Shown one piece after another: positions 1 through 10,500 of a stretch of DNA of 64,000 nt; positions within the stretch are counted from its first letter, which is position 1; every line of letters starts with the position of its first letter. The stretch comes from Celoporthe dispersa. Lineage: Eukaryota; Ascomycota; Sordariomycetes; Diaporthales; Cryphonectriaceae. The translations under genes and the position numbers were made by a program. The stretch covers positions 558,001-622,000 of the forward strand of contig WAID01000003.1 in the NCBI GenBank assembly GCA_016584495.1, written 5' to 3'. The notes below the pieces were generated by a model. It was not told the origin of the DNA and did no database searches. It was given only the letters and a program-made list of their open reading frames with translations.

Positions 1-177
1 TCCTGATCTGAAGCTGTCGCTCACCTGCAGGACGCATGTGCCCTTACGCCTCTTCTGACTCCCTCTCTCGCTCTCTCCCTCCCCATCCACACAACCCAGA
101 ATCTCTCTACATTGTCGCCTCTCCATCTTATCCTTGAACCCGACACCTATTGCTATCCTGTATCACGCGCCGGAGCA

Positions 178-1835
178 ATGGAGCGACGGGCGCATTTTGG
201 TCACATGGACTGGGAATGGGAGAATGGCCGTGGTGAGGTCGATGCGACAAGTCCTTTCGCTCAGGTCCAGTCACAACAGCGCACTCAAGGTATGTCCCCT
301 GCCCTCCCTCGCCCTTGGTCGCACCCCGGAGGGCGCGGGGAGACTCTGGGCAGCGTCTGGATTGCTGATTCCATCTGCCGCCGCAGCTGCTCAACCTTCC
401 GCCTCCTCCTCATCATCATCATCCCACTCGACGTCGCAGAACAACCCCTTCAGCGGCGCTGCAAGACAGACCAGCCCGTCCCGAAATCCCTTCGCTGCCG
501 CCCCTTCAAGGTCGATCTTCAGCCCCAACCTGCAGAGGACAAGCAAGGGATCGGCTTTTCGGAACGTCACCTTCACGACCCCCGCGTTCTCCACACCCCA
601 GGCGAACCGCTTCGCCGAGACAGACTTGGACGACAGCCCCGCCATGACCGAGGCCTCGGAGGTGCAGGGAGACCCCAGAGGCCGACAGGTCAGACTACCT
701 GGACAGCCCCAGCATCATGTCCAGCCCCGAACGACCGGCACGCACCGCAGCCCAGGTGGCGAGGTCAGGAAGGGGCTCCCTACCGCGCGCGACAGGTGTC
801 GGCCTGCCCGGCGACCGGGTGCGCAAGAGGCGCGCAGCAATAGGGACAGGGACATTGGCAGCACGCGCACGCGGCTGCCGGGCGGGCGCGACGAGGACGA
901 CAGCGGCTCCGAGGAGGAATATGGTAGCTCCAGGGACAGGCGCGCCGGGTCCGGGCGGGACATGGGCTGGCTGCACTACATCCTGAGCACCGTCTCCTCG
1001 AACCCAGATGCCCCCATCATCTTCTCCTGGTACCTACAGGTCTTTGTCAACTCGTCCCTGGGCGGCCTGCTGCTGTGGACGGCCTGGGGTATCGTCTCGG
1101 CCGTGAGGGGCGAGGTCATCTACTCGTCGGAGAAGGCGAGGCTGAACCTGCTGGCCGAGATCGAGCAGTGCAGCAAGCAGTACGCGGCCAACAGGTGCAG
1201 CCCCATCTCTGCGAGGGCGCCGGCGCTCGAGCACCTCTGCAACGAGTGGGACCAGTGCATGACCCAGGACCCAAACAGCGTCGCAGGCGTCAAGGCGTCG
1301 GTGAGCCACCTTGCTGATATCATAAACGAGTTTACCTCGCGCCTGTCCTGGAAGTCTATTGTGAGTCTCTTTCCCCCCCCCCCACACACACACAATCCCT
1401 CCCCTCCCCCCCTTGAGGGAGACCATCCCTGGCCTCTTGACATGGTACAGGAGAGACACGAGCCTGATCCTTCCTGCGCAGACTGTCATCCTCATCTTTG
1501 CCGTCGTCCTCGTGTTCGCCAACAACATGGCGTTCAGCAAGTTCCGCCAGCACGTGCGGCACTACAACCAGCAGCGCCCCGCCGACGCGCTGCCCTCTCA
1601 CCCTGCCGTGGGCTTCCCCATCACCCCTCACAAGCCCGACCAGGCTTACATCTTTGCGCCGATCGGCCACACGCCCAAGCACATCCGGCGGGCCCTCTTC
1701 CAGGACGAGACGGACACAGATGCCTCGCCCGACCTGAAATTGCTGCCGCCAGTGCGGACGCCGTCGAGGAGGAGCCCGAGTAAGGGGGAACGCAGCAGGA
1801 GCCCTTCCAAGCGGAGCCCGTCCAAGGGCTGGTAG
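178..1835 (+). CDS. Brl1/Brr6-type nuclear envelope protein (nucleocytoplasmic transport, disulfide-bridge domain)
   Basis: Proposed exons are 178–289, 387–1360 and 1482–1835 (about 479 aa). The N-terminus reads MERRAHFGHMDWEWENG, the acidic opening typical of fungal Brl1/Brr6. A disordered Ser/Pro region follows. The core domain starts at MGWLHYILSTV (about nt 962). It has a membrane segment (about 1014–1110), a lumenal stretch with four cysteines (EQCSKQ, NRCSP, EHLCNE, WDQCM) and, after the last intron, a second membrane segment (TVILIFAVVLVFANN). In yeast this family sits in the inner nuclear envelope near pore assembly sites and affects lipid balance and nuclear export. Between about 669 and 839 the protein-like frame (TPEADRSDYLDSP, VRKRR) differs from the flanking frame. 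This implies an extra G in the run at 667–669 and a lost A near 839. The uncorrected frame is also open, so a naive model gives an unrelated linker. Family call firm; first intron less so. Confidence 0.85.
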
Positions 1836-4800
1836 GCTGGTGGCGAGAGACCATGCAGGCGGGCGATGCGCTCCAATGAGACCGCTGCCCTTGCTCCCTG
1901 GGGAGGGATTCGGGGGGGAGGGAGAGGGAGAGGGCCACGGCGGGCTATCTAAGAATACGAACACAACCGGCCTCTAGGCTGAGCGCCTCGGCCAAGCTGT
2001 TCTGGTCACCACTTGCCCTATCGAGGATAGGCCATGGTCACGGTGCTGATCTGATGCCCTGGGAACATGGACACCGCTGGTAATCTGGACCACCTCGGAT
2101 AGGGTACCAACAAGATGACTGTCGATCAGGCCAGACACGGAGCGACGTCACATCATCAGCTCTCTCAACAAGGTTGCCGTCCTGATGCGCCGCCGGTCTA
2201 GAGGAGTCGTGTAAGCCTAGGCAATGCTCATCACGTGGCAAATGTATCTATTACCCCGTCGCAAGGCCAGTGCTGTCCATTACATAAGCACTGGTTACAT
2301 CCACCTGGGGGGGGGGAAGGGGGAGAGTTGGTCTGTCGAGGTCAACCTGATTTTGGGTTATGCTGCAGGGGGAGGGGAGGGGGTCTGGAGTTGGGCGTGA
2401 CGGACGGGCTTTTCCTTTTCTTTCTGCATTGAGGTTCTGGAAATAAGGGGTCGGAGGGGCGGCCGGAGGGAGGGTTGCAGCGGTTCATGCATTCTCTCTT
2501 GCGCCTCAAGCGTTCAGCTTGGCACCAGGCACACAGCACAGGCAGAGGAAAACGCCTGATGAGTAAGCAGGTTAAGACAATGATATCTGAAGTAGGAGAA
2601 GAGCCCGCCTGGGCAACCTGAGCGAGCAGGAAAACAACACAGATCCGTCTTAGTCTTAAACAGGGTGGGCGCGCGCGCGGGGGCAGGGGGTTTCACGGAA
2701 ATGCGTGCGGTGAAATTTTGGCGGGGACGACCACCTCTACAACAGCACGGCATAATCTGGTGGGGGGGGGGAGGCTTAGAAAATGCATGCATGCGTGCAT
2801 GATTCGGGGGGTTTATTTGTTTTGTGCGATACGAAACGGCAATCATCCGAGCTTTTCTCCCAAGTCAGCCGTGCCAAGCCACGGACGGGTCCCCGAACCT
2901 CTGTTGAATACCCTCCTCCCTTTTCTCTCTTTTTCTCTTTCCTGTCTCGTCGCAGCCAGCAGTCCTCGTCCACACCGGCTGGTCCCCCTTAGAGGGAGGC
3001 TACCATAGTGTGCGTGACTACTGAAGCCCAACCTGGGTGATTAAGTACACACAGTATATACTACGACGGATCCGTACAACTATATTTTACCATAGTAACC
3101 TGACTATGCCGTAGTAGTCGTAGGTGACCACCTCCAGCTCGTTGCGGGCCTGATGTGCCGTGCGTACCCGGATGCTTGGCTCAGCCCTGTGGAGATGGCT
3201 GTCGGCATCTTTCTGGGCTGTTTCTCTTTTTGTGTGTGTATGTGTGTATGTGTGTGTTTAAGGTTTTGGCGGACGGGGTGGGCACCGGCTGGCCCTGGAC
3301 AGACAGACTACCTCGTGCCTCTGCGTGCTGTGGTAGGCCCGGCTGGAGAAGCCCAAGCATCAGGCATCGCGGTGCGCTCATCACCATACCCTTTTCCTCT
3401 CTAGTGTCCTTCGTGATGGTGGGGCCCAGGCTTGACGGCAATCGGTAAGGCCGGCCTGTGGTGTTCCTGAATTTAGAAAAAAAGAAAAGAAAAAAACGCC
3501 CTGGAAGACGCCGCCGAAGCGAGATGACTGGGGGGGGTGGACGAGGCTGAGGGAACGGACCACACGATACAACGCCAGGGGGGCTTGGCTGAGCTGACCC
3601 TGCTGCCCTGCTGCGGCTGCTGCTACATACCACTGCAGTATGTAACCATCCCACGATGTGGATCTCCCTTGTTCTTCCTCGGTTGGTTTTCCGCTGATGG
3701 CCCTTTTTTTCTTTCTTCTTCTTTTGGTCTTCCTCGGGACAGTCCCCAGTCATACCCTAATTAAGGTCATGCCTAGAAGAAAAATTAAGGTTGTTGTCAT
3801 CCCGGGATGCGAGTCAGCCAGGACCACAGAGAAGCCCCGTCTTGCCCTGCCCTGCCCTTTTCTCTCCGTGTGTGTGTGTGTGTGTGTCCACCCTGAGGAA
3901 CCACCTGGTCCTCGTCCTGTCGCTGGCGTGCAATGCAGGGGGGGGAGGAGGTAGGAGGAGGAGACATGTCAGATGTGTAACGGGAATGGAGTCATCTGAG
4001 GAGGTGGGTTTGTTCTTTCTCAATCACAGCTGGCACCTGTCACCGCAGCAGGGGTAAGGGGTGTGGGCACTCTGTATCGAGTCCAGCCTCCTCCACCCCC
4101 TCCAATCGTCCCGCCCGCTCACCGTTGGACCCTGCTGGAGGAGAAGGAGAAAATCTCCCGCGAGGGACCACGCGCGCGCGCTCTCTCGTTCTCTCTTGGC
4201 TGGTGAGCTGGGCACCACGGGCGGCACTGACCAGGTCACCGCTGGCTGGGGCCGAGGAGGGCCAAGGTCGCGAGGACTAGAAGATTTTCCCCTAGACAGG
4301 CAACCGGGCTGATCACGGTAGCCTCTTTGGGAGAGGCCGCCTTTTGGGAATACGGACTGCCATCCATGCATGCACCCGGGCTGGCTTGCATCATTGGTCC
4401 AGCTGCTTGTACCATCGCGTGTAAGTGGTGCGCCCGTGTGTTCCTCTCCAGAAGACATAGTGTGTGGGAGAAAAAGCCTCGCGCCAGGCTGAGGATAAAA
4501 TGGCATCGTAAGCCCTACTGCTAGTCCCTCCTCCCAGGTGATCTACCTCCTCCTCCTCCCATCCCCCAGAGTATTGTGGTCTGATCCGGCTTCTAGTCTA
4601 TCAGGTTCTCTGCTTCCATTCATTCTTTCAATAGTCACTCATTCACCCGTTCACACACACACACACACACACACACACATCACCCAGCATAATTCTGCTT
4701 CATCAGCACTTTGCTTTCCCCTTCACCAGCCCTCTAATAACATTACCTCGATATTAATAATTCCCCCAATCGTCACCACCAAACACATTTCAACAAACAA

Positions 4801-4857
4801 CAAGAACAAAACGAAAAAGAAAAAAAACCCCCCAACACACAAGAAAAACAAAACAAA
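1836..4857. other. Intergenic region, 3.0 kb, low-complexity
   Basis: I recognise no gene here. The sequence is rich in short homopolymers (G, A, T runs), TG tracts (about 3226–3258 and 3870–3888) and a CA dinucleotide array at about 4653–4679. The last few hundred bases before the gene at 4858 are C/A-rich with A-tracts, typical of a fungal 5' leader. Open frames in this stretch have repeat-derived, low-complexity translations. Confidence 0.6.
4653..4679. repeat. CA dinucleotide microsatellite
   Basis: About thirteen uninterrupted CA units lie about 180 bp upstream of the His-rich secreted protein start, probably in its promoter or 5' leader. Confidence 0.9.
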
Positions 4858-5203
4858 ATGCGTCCCCAGACCGCCATCGTCGTCCTCGCCGCCGTGGCCT
4901 CTGCCCGCCCCGTCCCGACACCTTCTCCCGTCCGCGATACCATCGCTCCTCGTGAGCTCCAGTACGCAGACATCGAGGCCGCAAGTGGTGCTCCTACCTG
5001 GCGCCACTGGCCCAAGGACTCGTACGAGCGGGACGAGGAACACCACCCTCGCCATCACCGGGGCGAGCCGCACTCGCACGACGAGAGGATGCCTCACGAC
5101 GACCACCACGGCCCTCGCCACCACCATGAGAGACACCCTGACTTCCCTCATGACCATCACGTGAGTCTCCAACAAACCATAATAAACAAAGATCACGACA
5201 ACC

Positions 5204-5234
<31 letters not shown>

Positions 5235-5579
5235 CTGGCGTGGCTAACAACGAAACACACAGAAGGGTGGTCCCCATGGTGACATCGTGGACAACGTCCT
5301 CGACTTCATCGGGCACCAGGCACGGTCCGTCCCAGAGGTCTCATCTCGCGTCCTGGACGGCATTGTCGAATTCCTCTCTCACGAGACCCGCGCCTTCTCC
5401 GAGGTAATTATTCACCTCTCTTCCAATCTCTTTCTTGTGCTTCAAGAGGTTCCAATCCGGATGATCTTACTAATCCCCTAATACAGGAAGCTGATTCTGA
5501 TGCTACTCTCCACAACGATCACCACGGTCCGGCCATCTTCAAGAAGACCCTCGACTTCTTCGCCAGCTCCTCGAAGTGA
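4858..5579 (+). CDS. Small secreted histidine-rich protein with internal repeats
   Basis: Exons 4858–5160, 5263–5403 and 5487–5579 all join in phase 0 and give 178 aa. Both introns have good donors (GTGAGT, GTAATT) and CAG acceptors. The N-terminus (MRPQTAIVVLAAVASA) looks like a signal peptide, although its hydrophobic core is short. Exon 1 encodes an extended Asp/Glu/His/Pro-rich segment with clusters such as HHPRHHRG and HDDHHGPRHHHERH, suggesting metal or pH-dependent binding. Exon 2 carries two related amphipathic units (DNVLDFIGHQARSVPE and DGIVEFLSHETRAFSE). Exon 3 carries NDHHGP plus a shorter third unit (KKTLDFFASSSK). I do not recognise a named family. A secreted or cell-wall role is inferred from composition and the signal peptide only. 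Confidence 0.75.
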
Positions 5580-6240
5580 AGGAGAGGCGAGACAATGAGC
5601 CCGTGAGCCCGGGGTCGAGATCCTCTCAAACGACATGCAGCACTGCATCAACGGACCGAGACCCCAGCCGGGAAGGGCAAAGACAACATGAGGTTGGGAA
5701 AAGGGGGAGGCGAGAGATCGCGAGCGGGGATCAGAGGTTGCATATTCGTTCGTCCAACATTGGGGGTGGAAGAGATGAACTCTCTTCGTCTTCCCCCGAT
5801 CCCACAATCTTTTCCTCACGGATATGAACCAACCCCTCCTGGTCTCTTCCCGTCTCCTGTGCCCTGTCTTTGAAGAGTCTCTCCTTCTCGCACGCACTAT
5901 TCCGCACGAGCCGTCTAAAACAGGCGGACAACAAAACCCGGGGGGCCCATCAAGGGGGAACGAGCCTGTCTACAGCTCTACCTTGCTCGCGCTCCACTCA
6001 CTCACCGTCAGGAGGGGGAGCCCGCAGAGCAGAGGACTCTTTGGGACTGGTACTCGTCGGTCCGGGCAGGCGGCAACCTGGCCACTGCCTAGAACGTTCT
6101 CATGGGAAGAAAGAGAGAAGAGTACACAAATAGGAGAAGGCACTGGACGAGACTTGAGAGCTTAATTACGGTGTGGCAAGATGGCTCACCAAGCTGGAGC
6201 ATGCCGGCGGAGCCAAAAAAAACAAAAAGCCCGTCCGCGT
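5580..6240. other. 3' flank of the His-rich gene
   Basis: No gene recognised. The sequence is moderately G/A-rich with no convincing coding frame or spliceable exon pair. Confidence 0.5.
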
Positions 6241-6616
6241 AGAGTGGGCTGAGATTTTTACTTTGTAATCTTAAATATGATAATGATATAATGATTAAAA
6301 GCCAAAAAAAAAAAAAAAAAGAAAAGGAAAAATTGACTTTCGAAGGAAAGTAGAGAAATAGTGTTCATCAGGCCATCTACTACTGCATAGTAAATTGTGT
6401 GTGTTGGGTACTGCAGTGTGTACTTACTTAGGCTGAACCTAAGCAAATGAACACGTTCCATCTCCCCAAAAAATTAATTTGACCATCCGCCATGTTAATT
6501 TGATCATCTGGATAAGGATCTAGCCAATACGATTCTCTAGATAAGCTTGTATTAGCGTGTTTTCGCCTCTAGTGGGTCATGGAGTCAAGACGGCGACAGA
6601 GCCTTTTTGTCCTTCT

Positions 6617-6647
6617 CAAGTTGCAAATACCTGGCATTTGCAACTTG
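6617..6647. repeat. Perfect 12-bp stem, 7-nt loop hairpin
   Basis: caagttgcaaat at 6617–6628 is followed by a 7-base spacer and then its exact reverse complement at 6636–6647. It lies inside the inverted-repeat pair at 6473–6788. A transcribed copy would fold stably. Its function is unknown. Confidence 0.7.
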
Positions 6648-6696
6648 CAAGAGAAAAAACATCGCCAACATGACAGATTAGTAGCAGAGTTGAAGA

Positions 6697-6714
6697 TTGG
6701 TATCAGAGCCAATC
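6697..6714 (+). other. Initiator-tRNA-like primer binding sequence (retroelement relic candidate)
   Basis: The sequence ttggtatcagagccaatc contains tggtatcagagcc, which matches the primer-binding site of many Ty1/copia elements, complementary to the 3' end of initiator tRNA-Met in plants. I see no LTR pair, gag or pol nearby. It is therefore either a remnant of a solo element or a coincidence. Confidence 0.3.
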
Positions 6715-6788
6715 TGTAGATTTTTACAATGTTTAATGAGCTTTCAGTGAATATCTGGAAGTAGTGAGCTTGGGATGGTCAAATTAAT

Positions 6789-7581
6789 ATGACGTATGGT
6801 ACATTAACTTTTTCGCCATCTCCTGCCCCTTCCTCACTTGTCCCTGGCAGAGTCCAAAAAGGCCCAGCTGGGCTAGGTAAGTACTTATTCATCCGTGGTT
6901 AAAAGTGCGTGGACAAATTAATACTCAAGAGTCCTGTTGACGGGACCTCAGAAGCTATGATTATGTAACGTCCGCCAAAGTCGTTACGTAAGCTAGGAGG
7001 GCCTGTCAAACCTTAAGAGCTGCTAGCCAGCCTTTTCTTTCTTCTCTTCTCTGTTCACCCTCTCACCAGCCTTCTTTACGCTTTGCTTCTGTTTGCGTGT
7101 CTGCGTGATACGGTCCTCTGAGTTCCCACACGTATCATCTTTTCATGTTCCTCCACTGCACATGTAAAAGCACAATTATATACTTCGAGTGATACAAATT
7201 ATGTTTATTTACCGTCCTTCAATTGACACGCCTCATGTGTCGTGGCGAGTCGCAGAAAGGAGGCGGGACTCCTGCGTGACTGGCTATGATTGCTGTCCAG
7301 GTGCACTACTAGTGCTTATCCTGCAGGACCGTCTAGGCATTCCAGAACTGCCTCAGCCACTGGGTCACATCTGCGGCTCTGTACTTGTGTGCAGAAGTCC
7401 AATGAGAGAGAAGTCTACGAGACCCCACACCACCAGCGCGCAGACGGGCCCACGCTCTTCTTACACTTCAGCTTCGCGCGCTCGTGAGTGATGTGGGTCG
7501 CCGAGGTCTCCAACATCAGACGTGGGCATCCAAGCGGAAGAGAGCTCTTCTCTCACTTCTTCCGATGCCAAACCCTCGGCG
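6789..7581. other. NLR upstream region
   Basis: AT-rich to about 7.1 kb, with a CT-rich stretch at about 7023–7070, then of ordinary composition. An additional upstream exon of the NLR could lie here, because the translated frame is open before the first ATG, but no candidate is convincing. Confidence 0.4.
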
Positions 7582-10500
7582 ATGGAAATGATCTCGAAGC
7601 AGCTAGTTCTGAGCGGCCAGCTAAAGCTGGAGGTGCGGCTTGGTCAGGCTGTCTCCGAGTTCTCGTACGCCCTTGATGAAGGGAAGAGGAACGAGTTCCG
7701 AAAGCTACAGGCAACAAGCAGCAAACAGTTGTCGGGGACCGATGTCATGATGCTCACTGAGGAGATCAACCAGGCTGGTCTGCGGCAGCACCGATGCTTC
7801 AAGCCCCTTGGGACGAGGGTGTACAGCTTCCTATCCCGCCTACAGACATTCGCGAGTGTTGGTGATGTCTTGATAGGCGGGTCGCAAAATCTCATTGCCA
7901 CGGGCGTCTAGAGTGCGCTGAGGATTTGTCTGCTGGTAAGAACTGTCGGGAGAATGACGGCAGACGAGACTGATGCTCAGTGCTAACGTGATGAAGAGTG
8001 CCGTGAACTTTCTCGGCTACTTCGAGAAAATATCAGATCTCCTTCAGAGACTCAGCACTTCCTGGTCTCTACATGCGCGCTTTGCTCATATCTTTCCTCG
8101 ATCGAAAGATATCCAAACGTACCTGTGCGAGTACCTCATCCTTCTTTTGAGGGTCTGCCGCAGCATTATCTCTTTCATGCAGAAGAGTCTTGCGTCAAAA
8201 TTCTTATCGACCTTGGGGACCTCCTTTGAGAACGAGTTTGGGCCACTCCTGAAGAAAATGGATCAGTGGGGCTACTGTATACAACAGGTGGCTAAGCAGA
8301 CTGCCATGGAGTTGAATCTCGATATGGGGGTCCAACTGCTTGAGCGCAGCCGTAGCCTGAAGAGCTTATTCTCCGGAGAGCACAAGATGAGCTCTGATGC
8401 TTTCAAGCGCCAGATCCTAGAAAGTCTATCACCAGGTCAAGGCCATTACGAGAAGTTCTGGAGGCGACAGCGAAGCAAGGGATCATGCAAGTGGATTCTC
8501 GAGACCGAGAGCTACAGAGACTGGAACTCCACGGAGACATCTGCAGTCCTCATGGTCGAGGGGAAATTGGGAAGCGGTAAGACGGTGGCTATGGCGAACC
8601 TTGTGACGGACATGAAAACTACCTCGAAGGGGCCGTGTGCCTATTTCTTCTGCACATTCAAGGAACCAGAGAGTTTGAGCGCCACGAATGTTCTCCGCAG
8701 CATTGCCTTTCACTTCCTCGATGGTATGAAAACGGAAAACATCAGCTGGGATGAGACTTTTGGCAAAGCAGGAGCGTCTCTACCACGATTCTCGTCACCA
8801 GAGGTCATTGTCGACTTCTTGTTGGAGCTTATGCCAAAGAACCCCAAATACTCCATCATCTTGGATGGAATCGAAGATTGTCCCAGCGACGATATTGAGG
8901 ACATATTCAAGGCACTCCATCGTTTGATGCAGAGTCGAGTCGTCCTTGTATGTTACTCGGCTCGACCCGACTTTAGATTCCGGCACGGCAAAGGTCAAGA
9001 ACTCAAGGCATCCTTCTACGCAACTCTCGACGATCAATCGCACAATGAAGAGATCGAAGCTTTCATTAAGCAGGAGATATCACGTCGAAACAACACTCAG
9101 GGTCTGAGTGACCACGTCTTGAGGCACCTCATCGAGCAATTGGTCGTGTTATCCCAAGGAATGTGAGTAGGCGAAAGTGCTTCATTCCGAACCTTGTTCC
9201 TGTTTTCCCTTGATCCTCCCAAAGTCTTTTGGTTTGAGGAAAGGAGAGGGCAGGGTAGACTCCCTGGAATGCGTCGACTGGACATGCGCTGAATATATAT
9301 TCCTGACAGGTATTTATGGGTATCACTTCAGCTCGATGCAATCTTTCCCGGAAACTCCAGGACAGTCATCACCGACGAGCGGATCCGCCACCTGGCCATG
9401 AACCTGCCCAGGGATCTTCCCGAGGCCTTTGAAAGGGCTTTGGAAGGCATCATCGATAAGTCGTACGAAGACAAAATTCTCAAGCTTGTCATAGCTGCCG
9501 AATCCCCTCTCGCCATCGACGAAATGAGAATTGCCCTGGCTGTAACGCCAGGCGAGCTGGTCTGGAAGCCAGAGAAGGTTCCTTGGGACGGGGCACAGCT
9601 GATTGCCCTCTGCGGAGGAGATCTACTGGAGCTCGACGAGGAAGATGGGAAGATACGCTGCATTCACCATAGTGTTATCAGCCATCTACTATCCCCAGCA
9701 ACGCGTTCAAGTACGAAGCTCTACCACTTTTCCCTCGAAGAGGCGCATAACTTCACCGGCTCGGTATGCATCACATACCTCAATTTTACCGAGCTGAATT
9801 CCAGTGTGACGGTGAAAAGAACATTGGATGCAGAAGTCTTGGCAAACAAGTTAACAATGGGCGCACGCCAGGCAGAGCCGAGACTGTCTCGTGTATTTCA
9901 GCATATGAAATCAAGAAAGCGGACCCCCGAGGCGCCCAATCAGCTTGATCTGGTGCGTCTTCTCCAGGAAGCTCAGAATTTGCAACTCCGGTCCGACAGC
10001 GAGGTGCAGAAATTTCTGAAGTACGCACTGGAGAACTGGCTCGTCCACACCAGATTTTTCAACAACAATGACCAGAGCTTGGGAAGCTGCTGGAGTCTGT
10101 GGTGGCACCTCCTATTGGGTCGCGCAGCGCAAGTGAGGCCCCCTTTTCACGATCCGGCTCAAGACCGCCTGTCAGCAATACACTGGGCAATTGAACATCA
10201 GCATGGCAGTTTGTTCCTCTCCATGCTCACAAATACCGAACCCCACAAACTGCCTGAGCTGAGCCCACAAGTAATCCCTGGATTACTTGTCAGTCTGTCC
10301 GAGCATCAGAGTATTCGGGATGAATGGCTCGGCGATATTCTTGCTCAGTCGATCCAGGCGGACATTGCTGATCCTACCGCGTTCGCAAGATTTTCACTGA
10401 ACCCTGAGACGATGATCAATATGCTTATGTCAATGGGGGCCGATTCCACCAAGCCTCATCATCTGAGTGGAATCAGCCCATTGAGAATGTTGATGACAAC

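Larger units (their letters stand above)
6473..6788. repeat. Possible small inverted-repeat element (MITE-like) in AT-rich DNA
   Basis: A perfect 16-bp inverted repeat, attaatttgaccatcc at 6473–6488 and its reverse complement at 6773–6788, encloses 284 bp without coding potential. A near copy of the left arm (gttaatttgatcatc) follows it directly. The surrounding 6.24–7.1 kb is distinctly AT-rich compared with neighbours. I see no clear target-site duplication, so the element boundaries are uncertain. It could be a degraded retroelement end instead (see the primer-binding-like site inside it). Confidence 0.4.

Noticed and set aside
7522..7581. Earlier NLR start at 7522
   Set aside because: The codon there is GTG, not ATG; the first in-frame ATG is 7582, although an upstream exon remains possible.
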